A DNA stretch of 64,000 bases, from the NCBI GenBank assembly GCA_028023455.1, contig JAQFVV010006216.1, positions 1,365,445 through 1,429,444 on the forward strand. Direction: 5' to 3'. Positions 33,955 through 46,974 of the stretch are shown piece after piece. The notes beneath the pieces were generated by a model. The model was not told where the DNA came from and searched no databases. It worked only from the letters and a program-made list of their open reading frames with translations. The position numbers and the translations under genes were made by a program. Position 1 is the stretch's first letter. The number at the start of each line of letters is the position of its first letter. The stretch is from Epiperipatus broadwayi (Eukaryota > Onychophora > Udeonychophora > Euonychophora > Peripatidae).

Positions 33955-35030
33955 ATTAATGTTAAATTAAAAAAAAAAAACAGATAAACTCCGATAAATT
34001 TCAATTTTTTTTTTTAGTTCCCCCAAAAACGTTTACAGAATTAATGTTAAATTAAAAAAAAAACCAAATAATTTGTGATAAATTTAATTGACAATCTTTA
34101 TTACAATTTTTTTTATTAACTTCCGAAGATGTGCTAGTTATATTTACAAAAAATCAGTGGAAGCCTGCAATTTCTTGAAAATGTGTTCATCACATTTACA
34201 AGATGAGTTGAGGTCCTACAATCTACTGAAGATTATTACGTTTACTAAAAATGAATGGAAAGCCTGCAATCTCTCAAAGATGTGTTAGTTATGATTACAA
34301 AAATTAAACCAATATATGTATATATAAATATAATATTTAAAATTTATTCATGTTGGCACTATGCAAACCCTAATGGTTTTCAAAATCCCTACTATAAATA
34401 TTACTATTGCAATAAAAATTCAAATATTGGTGCATGGTTCCCCACTGTGTTTTATTTTGCTATTTGGCTAGGTGCATAGTCTTTCAATGTTTTATATGTG
34501 CACACTGGTAGCTGGATCAACAAAGTTATACTAGTAATTCACTTGGAAATGTTAAAACCTTGCATGCCTTAATTCATCACTTTTATATGCCTTTCAGCAA
34601 TCTGAATAAATTGAAGATCCCTTACTGATTTTTGTGCTTGAAAAAAGTTTCATCGATTTCACCAATTCTGTTAAGCTCTCTGATTTTGCATGATGGTTGA
34701 GATAAAAGGCCAGATGTGGTGATTGTTAATGAAAAACAAATAAACTCCAATAAATTTCATTAACAATCTTTATTTCAATTTTTTTATTTCTGCCAAAAAC
34801 GTTTACAAAATGAGTGGAAAGCCTACAATCCCCTGAAGCCATGTTTGTTAAATTAAAAAAAAAAGTAATAAATTTCAATAAATTTAATTCACAATCTTTA
34901 TTTGAATTTTTTTAATTTACTTCCTGAAGTTACATTAGTTATATTTACAAAAAAAAAAAAAAGTTGGAGGACCTATGTTCTTCCGAAGATGTTTTAGTTA
35001 TGTTTACAAAAAAATGAACCAAAAAATATA
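33955..35030. repeat. Degenerate tandem-repeat region
   Basis: Units of about 50 bp built on GAAGATGTGTTAGTTATATT, TACAAAAAATGAGTGGAAAG and CCTGCAATCTC recur four times at 34123-34310 and again, more degenerate, at 34790-35020. A second motif, AAACTCCAATAAATTTCA followed by ACAATCTTTATTTCAA, recurs near 33980, 34080, 34740 and 34870. Frames across it (34088-34479) only reflect the repetition. Confidence 0.75.
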
Positions 35031-35100
35031 TGGTACTTGGGTATTATTCCTGCAACAATGAAGGGATAGGAGGCCTTTTCACATATGTGATAAAGGAGTA
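35031..35100 (+). repeat. Fragment of an interspersed repeat family (TATTATTCCTGCAA end)
   Basis: GGTACTTGGGTATTATTCCTG, then GGGATAGGAGGCCTTTTCAC, then ATATGTGATAAA. A diverged copy lies on the minus strand at 59225-59290. The end sequence resembles the termini of the small element at 39363-39553. Confidence 0.7.
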
Positions 35101-35459
35101 ATCTTGTGAATGTCAAAGAAACCTTGCAATTTGAGTGTTATTTTTCATTGAAAAACGTTTTTAGACATACAGAAAACATGTTTATATTGGTGCCTTTTTA
35201 AGATTTTTGCATATTTAATTCTGCATTGTTAGTTCTATTCAATTTTTTTTCATTAAAACGTTTGTTCTTTAAATTTCAAGTTCGTTTGTTAGTTAATTCT
35301 GCATTTTTTATTCTGCTGTTTTTTCAAATTTAATTTCAACTTTGTTATTTACTTTGGCATTTTTTGGATTTTTTGATCTTCAAAGTTTGTTTTGTGTTTT
35401 TTCATCTTGAATTTTAAGTTTTCATCTTCTTGTTGATTAATTCTTTTTTGTTAATAGTG

Positions 35460-36150
35460 TTTCTTTCTTGAATAAAAGGATGACAATTTGGAAGCTGCCG
35501 ACTACCGAAAAGAAGGCCATTCTTTATTTTCAACAACAAGGCATCCACCATTAGTAAAAATGTATCATAATGGTCACAGTATGATTTTCTACCATACCTC
35601 TGACAAACAGTGATGTTGAAATATTGCAGGTTGCTTGCCATTTGTAAGGGAATGTGGTTGGAAGGTTCCATGATCCCATTCCTAACCACCATCTGCTTCA
35701 TTTACAGTTGGGCTCATTAGTTAACTTCTCTCAAATGAGAGGAAAATGAGCTTGGATTAGCAAACAAAACCATCATAGACTGAAACAATTATATGAGGGA
35801 AGTTTTCAACACTGCCATGCTTCAACGAGGAATACTTAAAATTGGAAGGCCAGGCAAAACTATTAAAATTGATGAAAGTCTTTTTTCCAAATAAAAAAAT
35901 CAACATGGCAAAATTCTTCCAGAACAGTGGATTTTTGTTGAATTATGTTGAGAGACAGAGCAATGTTTTATCATCAGAATAAAAGGTAGAAGTGTGGACA
36001 CTCTGATGGAAGCCATCAAAGACAATGTACAAGAATTCCCTCAATATACTCTGACTTCTGGAAGGTGTACAAAATAAAAGAACTCACAGCTGCTGGTTAC
36101 AAGCACTTTCATGCTTTATCCACTTCAAAAGTTCCATCGCAAAGTTATAG
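35460..36150 (+). pseudogene. Merlin-superfamily (ISXO2-like DDE) transposase fossil
   Basis: Plus-strand frames, with several shifts, read EKKAILYFQQQGI near 35500, then CxNNYMREVFNTAMLQRG-like text. Next is IGRPGKTIKIDESLFSK (first catalytic Asp at 35871-35873), GKILPEQWIFVELC, ETEQCFIIRIKGRSVDTLME, AIKDNVQEF, IYSDFWKVYKIKEL (second Asp at 36053-36055) and AAGYKHFHA. The spacing and motifs match the ISXO2-like DDE transposases of Merlin DNA transposons. The region expected to carry the final Glu (VNH..NFVDP..GAHT..IE) is lost. Stops and frame changes make it inactive. Terminal inverted repeats were not found; the right side runs into another repeat at about 36180. Confidence 0.82.
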
Positions 36151-36179
36151 TTTTAAAAGAATACAATTTAAAGGTTTTA

Positions 36180-36885
36180 TATATATATGTCATATTATTA
36201 TTACTATTTGCGGAATATTCCGTGTAGTGAAAAAGCTAAATGCTGACGTTTCAGTACAATATCAAGTACCTTCCTCAGAGTGTCCTCTTTCTCAAATCAT
36301 AAGAATGCACATGAGATTTAAAATCGTTTTTATCGTTTTCTTTCTCCTCATATTTAAATTCTATTGGTTGAGAAGTTTTAAAATTTATTTTCTTCTCCAA
36401 TAACTTCTTCCAAATGTTGTTAATCTTCTTTAATTCACACCTTTCATTTCTCAAATCATAAGAATGCACATGTTATTTAAAATCGTTTTTATCATTTTCT
36501 TTCTCCTCATATTTAAATTCTATTGGTTGAGAAGTTTTAAAATTTATTTTCTCTTCCAATAACTTCTTCCAAATGTTGTTAATCTTCTTTAAATCACACC
36601 TTTCAGTCCCAAAAGCATAAATGAAAGGTGTGAATTAAAAAAGATTAACAACATTTGGAAGAAGTTATTGGAAGAGAAAATAAATTTTAAAACTTCTCAA
36701 CCAATAGAATTTAAATATGAGGAGAAAGAAAACGATAAAAACGATTTTAAATCTCACGTGCATTCTTATGATTTGAGAAAGAGGACGCTCTGAGGAAGGT
36801 ATTTGATATTGTACTGAAACATCAGCATTTAGCTTTTTCACTACACGGAATATCCCGCAAATAGTAATAATAATATGACATCTTT
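36180..36885. repeat. Inverted/tandem repeat derived from a Penelope-like 3' end
   Basis: Two forward units (about 36280-36450 and 36450-36605) and one reverse unit (36615-36790), with outer arms ATTACTATTTGCGGAATATTC (36198) and its complement near 36870. The minus-strand frame through the forward units reads LKKINNIWKKLLEEKI, NFKTSQPIEFKYEEKEN and HSYDLRKR, repeated, and the third unit encodes the same on the plus strand. Beyond it come CTCTGAGGAAGG, a short hairpin, and CTGAAACRTCAGCATTTAGC. The same design occurs at 47150-47190 near Penelope copies, so I infer a Penelope-type 3' terminus. Confidence 0.65.
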
Positions 36886-36889
36886 TATC

Positions 36890-39242
36890 CGTGAAAATAT
36901 TAGAATATATATATATATATATATTTATGTCTTAAGAGTATGTGCAATAACACACATATCTCATTTACATGTTAAAGTTCTATGATTTTTATTTTGAAAA
37001 GATTTTTGGTTAAAATCTATTTTCTTTTTTTTTTTTTATCTATTTGTAAAAACATTCTAATTTAAAAGTTTTAATCTTTTGGAAAAAGCATTCTAATTTT
37101 GAAAAGTTTTTAATTGCATTATTGGGTCTTTTATTTTGATTTTAATTTGTTTTTAAAAGCTAAGTCTTATTTTTCCATTTATTTTTTAAAAATTATGATT
37201 AAGCCTGAGATAGAGATTTGCCCTGGGCAAAAATTCTAATTAAAGATGACGCAGGAGATAAGAGTGCACATAAATAGCCCTGGGATTTCAGACTAATTAT
37301 TATTCAGCTTATCATTTTTATTCTGTTTATTTGCATTGATTCAGCTTTGAATATAATACTAGTAAGATGAATTCATATTGTCATGCCACCATAAATTTCT
37401 AATACTGCTGTCCACAATTGTATATGGCCATTGAGAATAATACCTTTTGCTATAAGCTAATAGAAAGTTCTACAGAGAGTATATTACTGATTACCATTTT
37501 TTAAATTGGATTCTCTATAGAATGCCAAAACTACATGCTATGTGGAGTCTTACCTACAATATGCTGTGCAAAATCAACTCAAAGATGAGTCACAGATTCC
37601 AGTGTTCTTTCAAGATCATGCCATAAAAGCTTAAATAAGAACTGATTCAGAGCCCTTGCCTTCATACTCCTACCAAAGAGATATAAATCAAAAGCCTTCA
37701 TGATGGATTTGAATTAGAAAAAACCTTGTGCACCCCACTGGAGGAAATCCAACAGACTTACATTAGGTCTCAAGATAAAAGATTTTCATATTCTAACCAG
37801 AGTCTCTCTTAAAACCTCAACTTAATCTTCAAAGCAACTTGTTTTTAGTATAAATTTTGAATATTTCTTCAATATTTTAATTATTTTATGTATTTTTTTA
37901 TTATTGTAGTTAGAGTGTGTAGTGGGCTCTTAGTTTTTAAGATTCCATATTTTTTTAAAAATTTATTTATCTGGGAGTATATTGCAAGTTTCTATTTTTA
38001 TATGCTTACTTTTTTATTATTATTTATATTACTAACCATTGATAAATGCCTTGGCAGACATTCATAATTTTCTTTTAACTTACCTGTCTCTTTTTGTTAT
38101 ACTGTAATTTATTTAGTGAAGCTTGGTTTGCATTTTCAGCAGACCATAAACCTTTTGGCTGGTGGTTTATCAAGTATAGTGTCCGGTTTTTCCTAAATCA
38201 GAGATTTTATTTCCTTCTATTGAAGATTACATATGTTATGTTTTCTTGTCTTGTATTGGAGTTAATCTTGATGATCTTGAACTTGGTCATTCATGAGCTG
38301 TTCTGCAGACATATGATGTTCTGAGTCTCAATGTTTCTTTTCCGGGCTAAGAAAAGCTCACCTGCACTGTTTCATTGTATTCTCTACAAGACCACTTTGT
38401 TTCAAAATCTCTAAATAGGGAAACTGGAATTAGTTTATATAAATTGCTAGCAGGAAGAAATTATAAATCTCTTTTTAAATCTTAGATGAGAAAAAGAACT
38501 TATCTGTTCAGGGTGTTTAATGCTTCAATACTCACATACACTCTTTGATAAATATGCTAGAGAAATCTAGAACAAACTTGCATATTTTGTTTGCCTGGGA
38601 TTTATTATTGTAAATTTAAAAAACTATGAAATTATTTAAAATTTATTTGACTGATGTTTGTCTCTCTATTCTTTTCTCAATTGTCTGAACAATGTTAAAG
38701 ATCTCTTTCTCTCCCTGGGTCAAGCTGGTAGCATTCATAATTATCATTAAGTTTTGGATCACCATAAATTAAATTTTCTAGGTAGTAGGTGATGTAGTAG
38801 CACCCTCGGTGATCAAAAGAAGTGAAGAAGTGACTGGTACATTACATATAACTTCGAGAATCCTGAAACTGAGGTTCACATACAAAACATTGAACACCTA
38901 TGAGACTCTGCCAAATGGTGAAATAAACAGCAATGAGACATATCAAGGCAAGATCTTGACTCATACCTGGCAGAATCATGTGGCATAGATTTCACAGCAT
39001 GTACAGTGCAATTATGTGCTCAGTAATGATTGGGGGGGTCCATTTTAAATCTCCATTTTGTCTGTAAGAAGTCAATTCCAAATTAGTTCTTTCAACTACA
39101 TGAGAAGTTCTTATTAGAGCCAGTAAGTAGCATCTGTGTAGATGAAATGTTTTGATATGTGTTTTTAAAAAAATATTTCTACACATTTTTTGAAATAAAT
39201 TTAATTCAGTGTCAAAGCATCATATATATTTCTATGTACATG
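36890..39242. other. AT-rich stretch with two more complex islands
   Basis: About 37500-37830 and 38750-38990 have balanced composition and fairly open frames (for example HDGFELEKTLCTPLEEIQQT on the plus strand near 37700) that I cannot identify. TTTGCCCTGGGCAAA at about 37217 is a perfect 15-bp palindrome. A candidate exon lies at 38084-38192. Confidence 0.45.
38084..38192 (-). CDS. Candidate internal exon, unrecognised
   Basis: The minus-strand frame is bounded by an acceptor CTCTGATTTAG (AG complement of 38193-38194) and a perfect CAG|GTAAGT donor (complement of 38078-38083). It is 109 nt: one phase base plus 36 codons beginning KNRTLYLINHQPKGLWSAEN and ending LQYNKKRQ. It ends on a codon boundary, the same phase behaviour as the BRCT-like candidate at 7829-7901. 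The peptide is not recognised. The overlapping plus-strand frame (38094-38324) is the less likely reading. Confidence 0.28.
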
Positions 39243-39292
39243 TCTATTTCATATATATATATATGATATATATATATATATATATGAAATAG
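39243..39292. repeat. (TA)n-cored palindrome
   Basis: CTATTTCATATAT...ATATATGAAATAG with a GAT at the centre. It belongs to the set of AT-cored hairpins described in the findings. Confidence 0.93.
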
Positions 39293-39362
39293 ATATATAA
39301 CCATAGATATATATATTTGAACTCATTTATTAGGTTACAATATATATTCTTTTAAAAATATA

Positions 39363-39553
39363 TATCTTGGTTATTAGTCCTGCAACATAGACCACATATT
39401 GCTGGGACTTTTTCACATTTGTATTGAAGCTGCAGATAACTTTGTAAATGGTTCCCAAAATAACAACATTACAAAGTTACCAGTGCATTGATACGAATAA
39501 GAAAAGGTGCAACATTTTGTCTGTATTGCAGGAATAATAGCCAACTACCCTTT
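39363..39553. mobile_element. Small non-autonomous element with imperfect inverted ends
   Basis: About 190 bp. One end is CTTGGTTATTAGTCCTGCAA and the other is the complement of GTTGGCTATTATTCCTGCAA. There is no coding capacity. The internal sequence includes TTTTTCACATTTG at one side and AAAAGGTGCAAC at the other. Related end sequences occur at 35031-35100 and, reversed, at 59225-59290. It is consistent with a MITE family; target duplications are unclear. Confidence 0.6.
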
Positions 39554-42500
39554 ATTTTGCCTCTCTTTTAACCATTTAGTTTTGTTTTCCCATTCATTTA
39601 CACTGCAAGATTTAATTTTAATAAAATATGCATATGACTGTGTTCAACACAAACTTTTTAGCAAGTGAATTATTCTGGGTAAAAAGCATCTTTCTAATCT
39701 TAGGATCCTACAAAATTAGTAGTTTGAAAGAGTTTTATTTCTTTAAAGCTTAATTTTTTATCAATGAATCATTTTTATTTAAATCTGTTGGCTGATTAGC
39801 ACTTTCCACAGCTCTTGGGTTGGTAAATAGGCTATTGGTCCAGAGATGCATTTTGCCTTGTAGGATGGCTGCAGGCAAATTATAAGATATTTTCAAAGCT
39901 ATATATTCTATATTTCAGTTGCTAAATTTCTAATTGATGATAATAATTCAAATAAAGTAAAACAATTTATAAATAAAATCACTGAAGAATAATGTTTCTT
40001 ATAGTCATTCATTGCTGTTTTGCTTACTTTCTCTAGTAAACTCAAGGCTAGCTTCTTCTTGAAGAATTCCTGATAATTTTTGAGAATGTCTTTAAGCACT
40101 GAATTCCACTTTTAACTATTTCATTTGCAACAGCAAATGGAAAGAAACTAAATAAGAAACTATATTTAACAAATAACTGTATGTTTGTTTTCATCCCTTA
40201 TATACTTCTTTTGTCATCACATGTTATTTCTGTATGACAATATGAACTACTGAAAACATGTTGATTGGTCATCTGAATATGATATGCATTGCTTTTTTTT
40301 ATCAATCTCTAGTTAATAAATCATTTAATTAACCAAAGTGATTACAAAGGAAAAAATAATTGAAATTATTATTTCTTTTTTTTATATTTGAACATTATTT
40401 TTGGTTTTACAAAATTGAAAGGTAAATCTAAAATATATGTAAAATTATCTTTACATAATTATTAAAAGTTCTTTAAAAACCTCTATTAAACACATAGATA
40501 TAATTCATTTCAAAATAACTCAGTTTCAAATTTAGACATTAATTTCAATAATCTTACACAAATAATATCTGAAATAATTATGAACATTACAAATCATTTT
40601 GTGGGATGAAACCTTTAGCTTTACACTAAAAATACAATATAATTAGTTCCTTTTTCTTCTTACTTCAATAAATATGAATTTTAACTAATATTGCTTTACA
40701 GGATTTTAATTATCATTACTAAATTTTAAACAGAAACATTACTTTAAAATCCCTAAAACTATTAAAATAATTCAAAATTATATGGTAGTAAGACAGTATA
40801 AAAGGTTTCATTTTTCTTTATATATATATATATTAATAATATGCAAACTTATAAATAAATATTAGAAAATACAGTAATTAAAATTTGTTTAAAAAAAAAC
40901 AAAAAATATAAATGTCATTTAGGAGCATTTCAACTAACTCATAGTCTTTGTCAACTAATACTTTGAACTCAAATTTCTATTTATCTTTCTATCATCCATA
41001 TTTTATTATTATAGATACAATTTAAACTTCAATATTTTTCTGTTTCAATAAAATAATAAGAACAATAACTGCAATATGCAGAAAATAACATATTAAAGCT
41101 ATCTATTTTAAAAATGTCCATAATAAAAGCAATAATAATTTCTTTTTAATAAAACTTAATTATTCTTTTTATATCTCAGAAATCCTTTCATCTAACTTAC
41201 TCCATGTTAAAATTAACATTGTATATTGTTCTATGTTTTGATTCCAAATGTTAATATGAATATTTTTATTAAGATTCAACTAATCATAATGGGATATATA
41301 TTTATTATAAAGTGATTAAATCAGTTCTCTAATATTTTTGTGATGCAGTTCTGTCAGTCTCATTAACTATGAACATCATTTGTTTTGCTTCTTTTACTGA
41401 GAAAATCTTTCCTCACCCATTCTATAGATGTAAGCCATAATAAGAAAAATAATTTATTTATATAAAAAGTACCTACATTTTTTTTAATTTCATGATATTT
41501 AATGTTTATTATTTATAAATAAAAATGTCATTTATATCTATATATATATATTGTAAATATTCAAAATATAAAACTTCAAGAGGAATATCATGCCATATGG
41601 TTTAAGTTTATTTAATATCAAATAAAATATCACAATTTTTTCCCTAAATTATCAAAATATGTATAATAAAAATATGCTAAAAATAACTTTCTTAACAATT
41701 ATATTAAAAAATGAACTTATGCACATAGAAAGTCATTGGAAAAATAGCAAATCTGCTAAACGTTCAAAGTAAAGAATTAAAACATTTGTCATAAAACCAG
41801 AAAAATATTCTAAAGTATTGTAATAATATAAAAAATTAAAAAAATGACGATTAACAAATATTAAATATGTGTATATTAAAACAAACAACAAACAGTATAA
41901 TATATATATAGACAAATTTCTTCAAATTAAAACTAAAAAAAATAATTTATTCATTATATTAACAGTATTATATAAATTTATTTATTGATCTATTTATTTC
42001 TCTGCCAGTATAAAAACTTAAAAGAAAAACAAGATTCGTCATTTAGAAAAAAAAAAAATCTTTAAAACGTTTTATAAGATATACTCCTACATACAATAAT
42101 AAATAACTTAAAAAAACAAAACAAATATGTACTATTCATGTGATGCTACAAAATAATCAATCTATTTACATAAACTTTAAAGTAGATTAATTAAATATTG
42201 TTTAAAATCAAACAATTAAAAACAAACACTCAGATTTCTATTATTTAAAATCAATATATTGACAGTTGATTCATTTTCATATATAAATAATATATATGTA
42301 AATATTGAATCAGCCCATTTTCCAAACATTGCTAATATCAATGCATCAGCCTGTTTAATAAATTACATATGCTACTTTAGATCTTATAAAGATGTCAAGT
42401 CTAATATGTGATATTATTCAGGCTAAACCTCAAATCTAATAAAAATGCTAAGTAAGAACTCTTACAATATGGCAAATGTTAAACTTCACATCAAAAAGAT

Positions 42501-42696
42501 AAATTCTACTCATTTTAAAACTATTCTGAAAGAATAATCTATAGTCAAATTTGAAATAAGTAAATAATACAGCATTTAAAACAATAAGTATATAATAGAT
42601 AAATTTTTCAAATGATGGATACCAGTTCTCTTGCTAAATAACAAGCACATGTAAAATGATCATTTACAAAATTTTGGATCTTATAAAGATGTCAAG
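39554..42696. other. AT-rich stretch without recognisable genes
   Basis: Short (TA)n runs at about 40823 and 41540; otherwise no coding frames, RNA genes or element ends were recognised. Confidence 0.6.
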
Positions 42697-42860
42697 AAAT
42701 AGATAAGTAAGTAGGTAGAGAAATTGATAGAGAGTTAGGTAGGTAAGTAAATAAATAAAGATAGACAGGTAAATAGGTAATTAGACAGACAGACAAATAG
42801 ATAGATGATGAATGGAGTAGACAGATAAATAGGTAGACAAATAGAATATACAGATAAAAT
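42697..42860. repeat. Degenerate tetranucleotide (GATA/TAGG/GACA) microsatellite
   Basis: Irregular mixture of TAGGTAAGTA, GATAGA, AGACAGACAGAC and AAATAGATAGATG units. It is an old, decayed simple repeat that produces a Ser/Ile-rich frame on the minus strand. Confidence 0.85.
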
Positions 42861-42919
42861 TAAGATTTTTTCTATAATACTTTTTATGTATATATAATGC
42901 ATTAAAAATAAAAACTTTT

Positions 42920-43985
42920 TGGGGTAGTACCAAGTATAGTTTTCTGTATAGAGAAATCATTTTGTCCAGCACACAAAGAATCCTACTTAAAGTTTTTGAA
43001 TTGTTTAACAAAATCTTCATTTACTAAAACAAGAAATTCCTTCATTGAATTAGGTTACCAATATTTTGCCAAAATCACATTCCTTTTTGTCAAAGTCTGT
43101 AATAGAGAACTACTGTGTCTCAAGTAATAACAATATTGCATGTGAATTAAATATCATTCGTTCATATATGTATGTGATGGTTATTCAATCAGAATTGAAG
43201 ATGGATTAATAAAAATTTCTGTATTTTCTTTTATTTTACTATCAGTTTATTTATTAAAAATGATTTTAGAAGGATAGGAGAGACATAAAATGGTGGGTTT
43301 CCACATGACTGTAATACAGTATATTTTATCACATTTGTTTGAACTTAGTCTTTTTAAAATTTCAATAAACTGACTTATAGTCTTTAAAGCATATTTTTCA
43401 AAAATAGGTAGCATTTTAGTAACCTCAGAGTTAGAGATGTTGTCAATTTCTACAAAGAAAAATGTGATGTAAAAGGTGGTATAATCAATTTTTGATTAAA
43501 GACACTTTTATGCCCTCTAACTCTGATACCAATGAGACTATTTTATTGATCCACATAGACTTTTGGACATTGTGTACATGAATTCATAGATACCTTAGTG
43601 TTGCAAAAGTATTCAAACTTTAGACTTATGAAAAAAACTCATCAAGTTTTTTTTTGCAAATATAAAAAAATACTCTTAATGTTGAAACAGTTGTCTATTA
43701 ATAGTACTAGTGACCTCTTTATTATAAGGTAAAACAATTCTAAAACTCACTGAAAAATTCTTAGCTTCACTATCTTTTCCCTTCCTGGTATTGCTAGTCT
43801 TATATATATTTTTACTGTAACTATTAGAGAGTAGAATACTTTTAGTTAGTGCAATTTCTTGAGAAATACAATTCTTATCAGACAAACTATATGCTCTCAT
43901 CAAAAGATTTTTTGCCTCATAAAATATATGAACAAGATAATGATAATTAAAATTGGGATTTCTGTTCTATGAGATTTTAAATTTC
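42920..43985 (-). pseudogene. Penelope-like element, 5'-truncated inverted copy
   Basis: Read on the minus strand it carries HIFYEAKNLLMRAYSLSDKN, ILLSNSYSKN and RIVLPYNKEVTSTIN, the linker after reverse transcriptase. A decayed GIY-YIG region (GIYEF, TMSKSL) follows, then EVTKMLPIFEKYALK, the tail INPSSILIE and, near 42960, the equivalent of KIFKQDSLCAGQNN. Each block has a counterpart in the plus-strand copy at 46035-47000, so the two are inverted relatives. Multiple frame breaks. The truncated 5' end abuts the start of the plus-strand copy. Confidence 0.85.
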
Positions 43986-43989
43986 TTCA

Positions 43990-46974
43990 AATAAAATTTC
44001 TCTATTGGAGAAAAAATTTAATTATACATTGACTTCTAAATGTATTCCAGTTGGAAATTGTATTTGTAACAGGGATTCTTTCTTAAAATATATAGACTCC
44101 AATGACAATCTTATTAGATTTGAAGTTTGTATGTTTTAAAAAATATAAAACCTCCAAAATTAATTTATCTAGGGGAGAATTTGTTGTTCATAAATTAAAA
44201 AGTCATGATTCTATTGCTATCATACCACAAAATGAAGAAAATTTGACTTCTGTATTTGATCATTTATATTATATGATAAGATTTTAAATTTATAAAAATA
44301 TGGCATATATAAAAAGATTGTTAGAGATTCTCTAACATATTTATAAAAAAAAACTTTTTATCCAACATTGCAGCATCTATGGAAGATATAAAAATTAAAA
44401 TTTCTCAAAGAAAGTTCCTCATCTTATACTCTAAATTTTATGGTTCATCTAAAATACATAAACCTGAGATACCATTGACATGTATTGTGTGTATTATAGG
44501 TTATCCCACAGATCCTGTGACTCAATTTTTAGCCAATGTTTGCAGCCATAAACATATTAACATTCCAATTAGAATTGGAAATTCAGCAATTTTATTTCAA
44601 TTATTAAAAATGTAATTATATAGAACATCAGCCCAGAGAATTTGGTCAAAGATATGTAAAAAATACTGTAAACAAATGTTTTTTAAATTTCATTCATAGT
44701 ATCATTTATTGAGATATTTTGCTATTTTTGTATATAAATTTGTAATTACCCATGATTTTAATACATTGGTGTCTTAATTTAAAAATATTAAAAAAAGTCA
44801 ATAATATCAAATAAAAGCACAATAAAAAAACTTTTAACATTATCCAATTTCTTCTTTTATTATGGATGCCTGTGGCCATTTGCAATGTTATTTTGAGAAT
44901 GTTTTTGAAGTAACCAAAAACATTATTTTTTTGTGAAGTTTATTAAGATTTATGATTATTTTTACACAACATATATGTAAGAACTATTAAAAATTAAAAT
45001 AATACATTATTACATTCTTATTTTATACATAATTTTATTTTAAAAAATAAAAAATAACTTCTAGTACAATGTTAACAAACAAAATCATGGCATTCTTATC
45101 AGTCCACATTATGAAAATAATAGCTAATACATCACTACCACCACTGCTTTAAAATAATAATGAGATATTTTAGAAATTAGGAAACAATTTTAATATTTTA
45201 AAACAGAATTTGATAGATTTAACAAATATTAATAATTTGTGTTTGCATTTTGAATACAAGCTTAAAATATTTTTTGTTCATTTTCTATAAGTTGCTCTGC
45301 TCTGCCAAGTGTTAAATGATGTAGTACTTTTTGTTATCATTTACAATCTCATTTCTTCAATGTTTGTAAAGTTAAAATATAAATTTTTAGAATTTATTTT
45401 GTTTGAAAATATATATTACTACTAAATCAAGTTAAATTTATGGAAATAGAGTAATGGTTTAATACTAAAATCAAAAGTTGGAATACAAAAAATTTCACTA
45501 AGGAAAACAGTTAAATCTGACAATATGTAGAAGAGTTAAGGCTTTCTAAAACTAATTTATTGATCAGTTTTGATATCTTTTCTTTATTTACCAAGTATTC
45601 CTGTTAAAGAGACTATATCTGTTATGGTTTAGTACAATAATTTGTCTGATTTTATTATTTCATTGACATAACATAGCATTGAGAATAGATTTTCTATTTA
45701 CAGTTCTCAAAAAATAAAGCAAATTAAAGAGCAAATTTCTATGGGCTCTCCATTATCACCTATAGTTGCTGTTTCTTCATTAGTAATTTTGATACTCAAG
45801 TATTGAATGCAGTTATTAAGATATCTTCCATTTGGTTCAGATATATGGATGACATTATGTTATTGATGCTTTGAATTCTTTTTAATAGATGGCATCCTAA
45901 TACATTCTAATATTAAAATTACTATGGAAATTGAAAAAAAAAATATTTCTTTTCTAGATATTTTAATTGTCATAAAACCTGCTCACCTTTTGTCAATATT
46001 TATTTATAAAAAATCCATTCATAGAAATAAATAATTCAATTTTTAATTCTCATCGTTATCCTGCTCATATATTTTCTATGGCAAAAAATCTTTTGATGAG
46101 AATGTATAGTTGGTTTGATAAGAACTATCTTGTTCAAGATATGGCATTAAGTAAAAATATTCTACTGTCTAATAGTTACAGTAAAACATTATATATAAGA
46201 TTTTACATAATATTGATGCCAGGAAGAGAAAAGATAGTCAGTTGATAATTCTTTAATTTGGTCATGGAATTGTTTTACATTATATCAAAGAGACCACTGA
46301 TAAGATTATTAGCTGGCTGACTAATTTCACTACTTTTTTCACTTAGCAAAAAAACTTGACTTTTCCCCATAAGCCTAAAGACTGAGTGCTTTTACAATAC
46401 AAAGTGTCTATGAAATTCTTTGTGAACAGTGCTCAAAAAGCTATGTGTTTCAATTGAATATACACATTAGTTTCAGAGTTAGTGAACATAAAATGCCTTT
46501 ATACACTCATTTTTTAGAAATTGCCCACACCCCTGATTTGATAGTACTAAAATACTAGTTATTTTTTAAAAAAATATGATTTAGGAACTATGAGAGGGTC
46601 TATTAAAATTTTAAAAAGACTAAACAGTTTAAATAAATGTGATGAATGGAAAAAAAATATGCCTTTCTTCTCATTATAAAATTGTTTTCAATAAATCAGT
46701 TAACAGTAAAACAAAAACAGAAAATTCTATTTATCCATCTTCTATTCTGATTGGACAATCATCAAATATACATATAAATGAACAGTATTTAATTCATGCA
46801 CAATCTCATTATTTCTTGAGACACAGTAATTCTTCATTAAATGAATATGACTTCGTTAAAACATTGGTAACAGAGAAGGAATTTTCTGTTTCGGTGGATG
46901 AAAATCTTGTTGAAGAATTAAAAATCTTTAAACAGGATTCTTTGTGTGCTGGACAGAATAATTTCCCTATGTAA
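43990..46974 (+). pseudogene. Penelope-like retroelement with reverse transcriptase and GIY-YIG endonuclease, decayed
   Basis: Plus-strand fragments in order: TSKCIPVGNCICNRDSFL, YKTSKINLSRGEFVV and LKSHDSIAIIPQNEE (N-terminal region), FYGSSKIHKPEIPL (about 44439-44480), then after an interruption SFDIFSLFT and SIPVKETISV with a one-base shift between them (about 45566). MGSPLSPIVAVSSL (45741) and WFRYMDDIML follow, with YMDD at 45842-45853, then ITMEIEKKNISFLDIL. After the linker, VYEILCEQCSKSYV at about 46405-46446 begins the GIY-YIG endonuclease. The last open part (46639-46974) is an uncharacterised C-terminal extension. Penelope enzymes prime reverse transcription at nicked DNA ends. Both RT catalytic Asp of motif C survive, but many stops make it inactive. 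Confidence 0.88.
44640..45540. other. Probable insertion within the Penelope copy
   Basis: The distance between the KIHKPEIPL/ANVCS region and motif A (SFDIFSLFT) is about 1 kb, whereas this family normally has roughly 150-250 bp there. The extra DNA is AT-rich with no recognisable frames. Its exact borders and origin are unclear. Confidence 0.5.

Noticed and set aside
34088-34479. Two plus-strand frames as genes
   Set aside because: The repeated peptide text follows from the roughly 50-bp tandem repeats.
35414-35701. 95-codon minus-strand frame
   Set aside because: It overlaps the plus-strand Merlin transposase fossil, whose motifs explain the sequence better.
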